From Acidobacteriota bacterium (GTDB lineage: Bacteria; Acidobacteriota; Terriglobia; UBA7540): a stretch of 63,916 nucleotides of DNA. Both the position numbers and the translations under genes were made by a program. The notes under the pieces were generated by a model, which was given only the letters and a program-made list of their open reading frames with translations, was not told where the DNA came from and did not search any database. Of the stretch, positions 58,386-63,916 are shown piece by piece; position 1 is the stretch's first letter; each line of letters opens with the position of its first letter. The stretch lies in contig JAKASG010000005.1 of the NCBI GenBank assembly GCA_021828285.1, positions 1 to 63,916 on the forward strand, written 5' to 3'.

Positions 58386-59960
58386 ATGAAGTCTTCCGAG
58401 TCAAAACACTGGCATTGGGGCGCGTCCTTTTTTGTTCTGGCCGCGGCAAGCCTCTACCTTCAGGCTTTCCTCCTGCCCGGCACGCCGATTTATCAGGGAG
58501 ACAGTTCTCCGATTTTTCTTCTCGACGCGATGCGGATGCTGCACGGAGAAATCATCTATAAGAATTTTTTTGAGCTGACGCTTCCCGGCGCGCCGGCGAT
58601 CTACTTCCTGCTGCTCAAATGGTTTGGAATTCACATGTGGATTCCGAGCGCGGTATTCGTGGCGCTTGGGGTGGCGCTCGCGTTCCTTGGTTGGAAGATT
58701 TCGTCCGCGCTCTTCGAGCAACCGCTGGCTCATCTCGCGAGCCTTCTCTTTCTGGCCTTTGCATTTTCAACCGAGCGCGACCCGACCCACCATTGGTTTA
58801 GCGGATTGGCCGTTCTCGGCGCTTTGGCGTTTGTGGCCCGAGGGTGGGCGCCAAAACGCATGATTGGCGCGGGCGCATGCCTCGGTCTCGCAACACTATT
58901 CACCCAGAGCACGGGCGTCCTGGCGGTTTTGGGCTTCGTTGCATATTTTGCATGGGATGGTCGCAACCACGCGAGCGTGGCGCGGAAAACCCTTGAGAAT
59001 CTGGGCGAGCTTGCGGCGGGCTTTGCATTGATTACGCTCCCGGCAGCCGTTTGGCTGATTCACTCGGCAGGCTTCGCACGGCTTCTTTATTGCACCCTGC
59101 TCTTTCCACTCAAATATTTTCATCTGTGGTTCTGGAATACGCCGCGTGCGATGACCGCGGAGATTCCAAGCCGCCGTGCATTTCTTGAAGTCCCTGCATT
59201 GGTGATCTGGGCGTCCATGTACGCCGTCGTTGGATTCGCCTACGTCGCCTGGCCGGCGCAGATTTGCCTTGAAAAAGGAAAGGCGTGGGCTGAGGGCGAA
59301 CGCTACGTAGCGCTCCTCGGTTTTGTAGGCTTTTTCGAGCTCGTGAGCGTGCTGTTCAGCCCCTCCTGGCTGCGCGTTTCTTCCATATCACTTCCCGCTT
59401 TGGTAATTTTGGTCTGGAGGGTCCGGCAATCGCGTTTCGCCGGGGTTGCAATCGGATTTCTCACCCTTGCGGCGGCCGCAATGCTGGTTGCCCGCCCCGC
59501 GATCGTCCAGACCTCTTCTCAAGGAACGCTGCAGTTTCCGGCAGGCAGGGCCGCACTGCTCTCGCGCAGCCGATTTGAAAAACTGCGTTGGCTTCTCGCG
59601 CGCACTGCGCCCGGCGATTTTATTTTTCAAGCGAGCGATTGCGACCTTTACTTTCCGCTCGAGCTGAGAGATCCTGCTCCCGTCCCTTTCGTTACGGCGA
59701 GCGGTTACTCGAGGCCTGCACAAATTCGCGCGACAGCTCGCGCGCTGCGCACACGCAAAATTCAGTACGTTCTCTGGTCGGTATGGCTTGACGTGCCTCG
59801 GCACCGTGCCGATCCGCACTTTGATGCCGCGGTGCTTGCGCCGCTGCGCGACGCTTTGCGAAAGCGCTATCATCTAGTCAGGAGTTTTGGTCCGCCGGAC
59901 TACGACCAAGTCTGGAAGCTCAATGGATCCGGCGCCGCCGCCCCGCACGCGCGACGCTAG
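58386..59960 (+). CDS. Multipass membrane protein, GT-C glycosyltransferase-like
   Basis: A 524-residue protein with about ten predicted transmembrane helices. Early in the sequence a loop reads YQGDSSPIFLLDAMRMLHGE, followed by FFELTLPGAPAIYFLLLKWF. An acidic first loop and this FFELTxPGxP pattern are seen in GT-C (ArnT/PMT-like) membrane glycosyltransferases of bacterial surface loci. The C-terminal 130 residues form a soluble domain (GDFIFQASDCDLYFPLELRD). I cannot assign donor or acceptor. A GTG two codons upstream is an equal start choice. Confidence 0.68.
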   Translation: MKSSESKHWHWGASFFVLAAASLYLQAFLLPGTPIYQGDSSPIFLLDAMRMLHGEIIYKNFFELTLPGAPAIYFLLLKWFGIHMWIPSAVFVALGVALAFLGWKISSALFEQPLAHLASLLFLAFAFSTERDPTHHWFSGLAVLGALAFVARGWAPKRMIGAGACLGLATLFTQSTGVLAVLGFVAYFAWDGRNHASVARKTLENLGELAAGFALITLPAAVWLIHSAGFARLLYCTLLFPLKYFHLWFWNTPRAMTAEIPSRRAFLEVPALVIWASMYAVVGFAYVAWPAQICLEKGKAWAEGERYVALLGFVGFFELVSVLFSPSWLRVSSISLPALVILVWRVRQSRFAGVAIGFLTLAAAAMLVARPAIVQTSSQGTLQFPAGRAALLSRSRFEKLRWLLARTAPGDFIFQASDCDLYFPLELRDPAPVPFVTASGYSRPAQIRATARALRTRKIQYVLWSVWLDVPRHRADPHFDAAVLAPLRDALRKRYHLVRSFGPPDYDQVWKLNGSGAAAPHARR

Positions 59961-60016
59961 CGGGCGGAGTTAGAATCGAACCATTCGAGTGGCGCGCGAA
60001 GAAGGATTGATCCGCT

Positions 60017-61747
60017 ATGGAAAACCGGACCATCGCTGAAGTTTTCGAAGAAATCGCGAATCTGTTAAAAATAGTTCAGGACGACAAGAAGTGGCCTTTC
60101 AAGGCCGCGGCTTACGACCGCGCACGGCGCTCCATCGAGAGTTACCCGGAACGCCTGGAAGAAGTGGCGCGCGATCCCAATCGCAAGCTCACGGACATTC
60201 CGGGCATCGGTGAAGATTTGGCTGCGAAAATCAAGGAGCTCATCGAGACCGGGCAATCCAAATATCACCAGGAGCAATTGCAGAAAGTCCCGCACGGCTT
60301 GCTTGAAATGCTCCGTTTACAAACCGTCGGCCCGCAGAAAGCCCGGCTCTTCTTTCACGAGCTTGGAATCAAGGACGTGGACGAGCTGGAAGCGGCGGCC
60401 AAGGAAGGCAAACTCCGCGAACTGCCGAAAATGGACGAAAAGTCCGAGGAGAACATCCTTAAAGCCATCGAGCTGTATCGCCGGGCTTCCGGCCGTTTTC
60501 GTCTCGACACGGCCTATGAAACCGCGGAGGAATTGGCCGGTTACCTGAAGGAGCTTAATGAAGTTGAGCGTGTTGAGCCCGCAGGATCGCTGCGGCGCGG
60601 TCGCGAGACGGTAGGCGATCTCGATTTACTGGTTACGGGGCGCGATCACGCGAAGATTGCCGGACGCTTCGTCCGCCATCCTTCTGTTGAAGCCATTCTG
60701 GCGCAGGGCGAAGATAAAGTCAGCGTGCGGCTCAAAAATGGAATGCAAGTAGATGTTCGGCTGCTCGATAAAGAGGCTTATGGCGCGGCCCTGATGTATT
60801 TCACCGGTTCGAAGGAACACAACATCGCGCTGCGCGATCGGGCCAAGAAGCGCGGTTGGAAGCTTTCAGAGTATGCGCTTTTCCACGGCGAGAAGGTTCT
60901 GGCGCGCAGGACGGAAGAGGATGTCTATAAAAAGCTCGGCCTGCCGTGGATTCCTCCCGAACTGCGCGAGAATCTGGGTGAAATCGAAGCCGCTGAACGC
61001 AATGAATTGCCGAAGCTCGTTGAGCTTGGCGACATCCAGGGCGATCTGCAGATGCACACGACTGCCTCGGATGGCAAGACCCGCGTCGAGGAAATGGCCG
61101 AAGCGGCGAAACGCCTGGGCTATAAATACATTCTCATCACCGACCATTCAAAAGCCGTGACCATCGCGAACGGCCTGGACGAAAAGCGCGCCGTCGAAAA
61201 TATCCGACGAATTCACGATGCTCGTAAGAAAGTAAAAGGCATTGAAATTTGGGCGGGCGCGGAAGTGGATATTTTGGGTGACGGCCGGCTCGATTATTCG
61301 GACGCGGTGCTCAAGCAATTCGATATCGTGCTCGCGAGCATCCACTCGCGGATGACGATGCCCAGCGAAGAGATGACCGAGCGGATCATCAAAGCGCTTG
61401 CCAACCCCTACGTCCGCATTCTCGGCCATCCCACGGGACGGCAAATCCTGAAGCGCGACCCGTTCAATTTCGACGTCGAGAAGGTGTTTGCGGCGGCGAA
61501 ACAGCAGGGTGTGATTCTGGAGCTGAACGGCAATCCTGAGCGACTCGATCTTTCCGATCGCCTCGTCAAGCTCGCAAAAGAGCGCGGCATGAAGATCATC
61601 ATCTCGACCGACGCCCACCATCCCGATCACCTGAATCTCATGCGCTACGGCGTGATCACTGCGCGCCGCGGCTGGCTCACCCCAAAGGATGTTCTCAATA
61701 CGCTTCCACCCGCAAAGCTGCTTGGCGTCCTGCGGCCGCTGCCGTGA
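60017..61747 (+). CDS. polX: DNA polymerase/3'-5' exonuclease PolX
   Basis: The 576-residue family-X polymerase has helix-hairpin-helix segments (LTDIPGIGEDLAAKIKELIE), a nucleotidyltransferase site (EPAGSLRRGRETVGDLDLLV, with DLD as metal ligands), and a C-terminal PHP domain (DLQMHTTASDGKTRVEEMAE, ILITDHSKAV, IISTDAHHPDHL) that gives 3'-5' exonuclease activity. The role is gap filling in base-excision repair. Length matches bacterial PolX. The gene stands alone between the membrane protein and the convergent small exported protein. Confidence 0.96.
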   Translation: MENRTIAEVFEEIANLLKIVQDDKKWPFKAAAYDRARRSIESYPERLEEVARDPNRKLTDIPGIGEDLAAKIKELIETGQSKYHQEQLQKVPHGLLEMLRLQTVGPQKARLFFHELGIKDVDELEAAAKEGKLRELPKMDEKSEENILKAIELYRRASGRFRLDTAYETAEELAGYLKELNEVERVEPAGSLRRGRETVGDLDLLVTGRDHAKIAGRFVRHPSVEAILAQGEDKVSVRLKNGMQVDVRLLDKEAYGAALMYFTGSKEHNIALRDRAKKRGWKLSEYALFHGEKVLARRTEEDVYKKLGLPWIPPELRENLGEIEAAERNELPKLVELGDIQGDLQMHTTASDGKTRVEEMAEAAKRLGYKYILITDHSKAVTIANGLDEKRAVENIRRIHDARKKVKGIEIWAGAEVDILGDGRLDYSDAVLKQFDIVLASIHSRMTMPSEEMTERIIKALANPYVRILGHPTGRQILKRDPFNFDVEKVFAAAKQQGVILELNGNPERLDLSDRLVKLAKERGMKIIISTDAHHPDHLNLMRYGVITARRGWLTPKDVLNTLPPAKLLGVLRPLP

Positions 61748-61806
61748 CCGCAAGACCGGCGCTTCACTTCCGCGCACCTTGCCCCGCTTGAAATAGGAGG
61801 GAAGAT

Positions 61807-62217
61807 TTACTTCTTCTGCGGAATGAGTCGAAGATTCACGACCACGATATTGCGAGGCTCGAGGAAGCTCACTTTGAACGGTTTTGAAATGGCGCCGCCG
61901 AATTTCGCTTGAAGTTCAAAACTATCACTCATCGGCAGTCCATCGAACTCATACGACCCTCCGGCCATGCTGTAAATTGCAGCCGTCTTTCCGGTCGTCA
62001 AATTGGTGAGGTCGACTTCAGCGCCGGTAACTGCTTTACCCGCTGCATTGAAGACGGTTCCCTGAATTGTCCGCGTGGGCGCCGGGTGGTGCTTTGCCCA
62101 CAATGGCGGAGTGAGCAGCAAAATTGCTGCGGCAAGGGCCGCTTTCGCCCCCCTTTTGCGGCCGAACGCCCTCTGACTGCCAGAGTGCCGCGTGGGACCG
62201 CCGTCAAAATCAGGCAT
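61807..62217 (-). CDS. Small exported protein with CarboxypepD-like domain
   Basis: The 136-residue protein has a signal peptide (AKAALAAAILLLTPPLWAKH) followed by one carboxypeptidase-regulatory-like beta-sandwich (TIQGTVFNAAGKAVTGAEVD, IYSMAGGSYEFDGLPMSDSF). Such stand-alone domains are common in Acidobacteria and are probably periplasmic. The chosen ATG overlaps the end of the upstream LysW-like gene by 8 bases (ATGCCTGA), so the two are coupled. No function is known. Confidence 0.75.
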   Translation of the reverse strand: MPDFDGGPTRHSGSQRAFGRKRGAKAALAAAILLLTPPLWAKHHPAPTRTIQGTVFNAAGKAVTGAEVDLTNLTTGKTAAIYSMAGGSYEFDGLPMSDSFELQAKFGGAISKPFKVSFLEPRNIVVVNLRLIPQKK

Positions 62218-62383
62218 AGCCTTCATCCTCTTCATCTTCATTGGGAGGCACGGCATCCAGCTCGAGCGGATTCGTGCTGACGACTTCGAGTTCCGCGCCA
62301 CACTCCGGGCAATCAAACGTCTGCCCTTCGTCGACGTCGTCATCCACTTCGATATTGGCTTCGCATTCCGGACAAATCGCCAC
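62210..62383 (-). CDS. LysW-like small zinc-ribbon protein
   Basis: This 57-residue protein has one zinc-ribbon with C4-x2-C7 (ICPECEAN) and C25-x2-C28 (DCPECGAELEVV), then TNPLELDAVPPNEDEEDEGYA. Family and length match LysW, the amino-group carrier used in the alternative lysine/arginine route. However, LysW ends in EDWGE, whose last glutamate is modified; here the end is EDEGYA, so carrier function is doubtful. GTG is the only possible start, as an in-frame TGA lies two codons before it. No lysX, lysZ or lysY neighbours are seen. Confidence 0.8.
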   Translation of the reverse strand: MAICPECEANIEVDDDVDEGQTFDCPECGAELEVVSTNPLELDAVPPNEDEEDEGYA

Positions 62384-62586
62384 CGATCACCGTGCAGGGA
62401 AGTCTCCCGGCTCATTCTGAGTTTAGTCATTCGGCCTATGGATGTCCAGCGAAAGGCGGGAGGTGGAAGACCGGAAACTTGCGCAGGCAGCGGCCGGGAC
62501 GCGCCCGCGATTTCTCGCTTGGCGAGGGGCCGCCTGCCGCGCTACTCTAAGTATTTTCAGTTACGTCCTGAACGCCGAGGTGAGCC

Positions 62587-63765
62587 ATGAAGAACGATCT
62601 TCAATTCGCGACTCTAGCGGTGCATGCGGGTGAAGAGCCCTGCCCGGTAACGGGCGCGCTGGATACGCCGATTTACCAGGCGACGACATTCGCTTACCCC
62701 AACTCCGATGAAATGGCGGCAGTTTACGGCGGCGAAAAGCCCGGCTATATGTACACGCGGTACGGGAATCCCACGATTCACGCTCTCGAAGAAAAGCTGG
62801 CCGCGCTCGAAGGCGGCGAATCCGCGCTTGCGACGGCCTCGGGCATGGCGGCGATTTCCACGGCCATTCTCGGCTATGTGAAAGCGGGCGACCACGTTGT
62901 CGCCGCGCGGTCGCTGTACGGCGCCGCGTACAACTTTCTCAACAGGATTCTGCCGCGCTTTGGCGCTTCGACGACGTTCATTCCTTCATCGAACACTGCG
63001 GATTTTGAAAAAGCGATCCGGCCGAACACGCGGCTGATATATTTTGAAACGCCGAGCAATCCCGTCCTCGACATCGTGGACCTGGAGGCCATGGGACGCC
63101 TGGGCCACGCGCGCGGCATCCCGACCATGGTGGACAACACTTTCGCATCGCCGGCGCTCCAGCAGCCGTTGCGCATGGGCGTAACGGTCTCCGTCCATTC
63201 CGCGACCAAATATCTTTGCGGGCACGGCGACGCAATGGCCGGGGCGATCATCGGCTCGAAGGACTACATCGAGTCGCTTTCGCGCGAAATTCATCGCGAC
63301 TTCGGCGGCGTCATCAGCCCCTTCAACGCCTGGCTGGTTCTGCGCGGCGTTCATACCCTGCATCTTCGCATGCCGGCGCATTGCTCGAACGCCCAGAAAA
63401 TCGCGGAATTTCTCGCCCGGCATCCGAAAGTCGAGCGGGTCAACTATCCGGGCCTTCCGCAGCACCCCGGCCACGCCGTCGCAAGAAAACAGATGACGGC
63501 TTTCGGCGCGATGATCAGTTTTGAAGTCAAGGGAGGGTATGAAAGCGGGAAGAAAGTGATGGATCGCGTCAAACTCTTCGCTCGCGCCGCAAGCCTCGGC
63601 GATACGCGATCGCTTATCGTTCACTCCGCCTCGACGAGCCACGCGGCCGTCCCCCGCGACCAGCGGATTGCGATGGGCGTCACGGACGGCCTGGTCCGAT
63701 TGTCCGTCGGCGTCGAAGCAGGGGAGGACTTGCTCGCCGACCTCGAAAAGGCCCTCGCCTTTTGA
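62587..63765 (+). CDS. Cys/Met-metabolism PLP enzyme (cystathionine gamma-synthase/lyase family)
   Basis: The 392-residue protein has the fold-type-I PLP motif with lysine in VSVHSATKYLCGHGDAMAGA, the tyrosine/arginine pair in YMYTRYGNPTIHALEEK, and the C-terminal SLGDTRSLIVHSASTSHA typical of MetB, MetC, MetZ and methionine gamma-lyase. The exact reaction cannot be fixed. The conserved cysteine that marks methionine gamma-lyases appears absent at the usual place (LYGAAYNF), which favours a synthase or cystathionine lyase. GAGGTGAGCC precedes the ATG. It has no pathway neighbours here. Confidence 0.92.
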   Translation: MKNDLQFATLAVHAGEEPCPVTGALDTPIYQATTFAYPNSDEMAAVYGGEKPGYMYTRYGNPTIHALEEKLAALEGGESALATASGMAAISTAILGYVKAGDHVVAARSLYGAAYNFLNRILPRFGASTTFIPSSNTADFEKAIRPNTRLIYFETPSNPVLDIVDLEAMGRLGHARGIPTMVDNTFASPALQQPLRMGVTVSVHSATKYLCGHGDAMAGAIIGSKDYIESLSREIHRDFGGVISPFNAWLVLRGVHTLHLRMPAHCSNAQKIAEFLARHPKVERVNYPGLPQHPGHAVARKQMTAFGAMISFEVKGGYESGKKVMDRVKLFARAASLGDTRSLIVHSASTSHAAVPRDQRIAMGVTDGLVRLSVGVEAGEDLLADLEKALAF

Positions 63766-63791
63766 ACGCGGCAATACGGGCCGGCGTCAGC

Positions 63792-63916
63792 TAGTGTTTA
63801 GTTGCATTAGTAAGCGTTATATGTCAGACTGCCGGCATGAGCAAACAAGCGGCAGTCATTTCCCTTGATGCGGAGGAAGCGAAAATTCTCCGGCAGTGGA
63901 TGCGGGCCGGAACCAC
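63792..63916 (+). mobile_element. Left end of an IS630-type insertion sequence (partial)
   Basis: The element begins shortly after the PLP-enzyme gene. A TA dinucleotide at 63792, followed by GTGTTTAGTTGCATTAG, is a plausible end, because IS630 elements insert at TA. The DNA here has lower GC than its neighbours. The right end is beyond the window, so the element length and terminal repeats cannot be confirmed. Confidence 0.5.
63837..63916 (+). CDS. IS630-family transposase, N-terminal start (partial)
   Basis: The 26 complete visible codons begin MSKQAAVISLDAEEAKILRQ and continue WMRAGTT. This matches the start of the helix-turn-helix region of IS630-type DDE transposases, where a hydrophobic leader is followed by a (V/L)RxGTT-like segment. 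The catalytic domain lies outside the window. The gene may be intact or truncated. Confidence 0.65.
   Translation, partial: MSKQAAVISLDAEEAKILRQWMRAGT

Overview
The window is a chromosomal segment, with GC-rich and densely packed genes, that reads as phylum Acidobacteriota (probably the Terriglobia lineage; the lower rank is a guess). The evidence is a VWFA-related protein of the acidobacterial type, an Oar-like TonB receptor with an N-terminal carboxypeptidase-regulatory domain, a giant SBBP-repeat/choice-of-anchor-D secreted protein, and an RpoB with an eight-cysteine insert.

Layout. 1-12.7 kb is the translation/transcription core on the + strand: end of tuf, rpmG, tRNA-Trp, secE, nusG, rplK, rplA, rplJ, rplL, rpoB, rpoC, then a small zinc-ribbon gene. 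13.1-20.1 kb holds a minus-strand run (dciA-like, gatC, gatA; selA and a hypothetical exported protein) and plus-strand genes (an unrecognised small protein, purH). 20.3-27.1 kb is minus strand: VWFA-related protein, gltB, aquaporin-family channel. 27.2-33.4 kb carries a frameshifted cysteine-rich secreted protein, a TonB receptor, an MmcQ/YjbR protein, YvcK, a TPR protein and an exported hypothetical protein. 33.5-39.0 kb is a minus-strand 2-oxoacid dehydrogenase operon (E1 alpha, E1 beta, E2) with lipB and lpd. 39.2-41.3 kb is a two-gene menaquinol:cytochrome c reductase (Rieske plus a cytochrome b/c fusion). A GH10 xylanase lies at 41.4-42.5 kb.

The most interesting region is 42.5-50.9 kb. 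It holds a radical SAM enzyme, then a consensus sigma-54 promoter with two upstream 15-bp repeats in phase. Behind the promoter are a stand-alone receiver protein, an acyl carrier protein, a ketosynthase, a GT28/MGDG-synthase-like glycosyltransferase, a PaaK/CapK-like adenylate-forming enzyme, an MtnX-like HAD phosphatase and a class-III aminotransferase. I read this as an uncharacterised biosynthetic operon making an acyl- or polyketide-derived, possibly glycosylated and aminated, product. About 4.3 kb downstream lies an NtrC-type sigma-54 activator with its histidine kinase, a plausible but unproven controller. Between them is a 1391-residue secreted SBBP protein whose Shine-Dalgarno is locked in a predicted 5'-UTR stem.

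58.4-63.9 kb holds a multipass membrane protein, PolX, a small CarboxypepD-like exported protein overlapped by a 57-residue LysW-like protein, a Cys/Met-metabolism PLP lyase, and, at the edge, the start of an IS630-type transposase. No CRISPR array, rRNA or prophage was seen.
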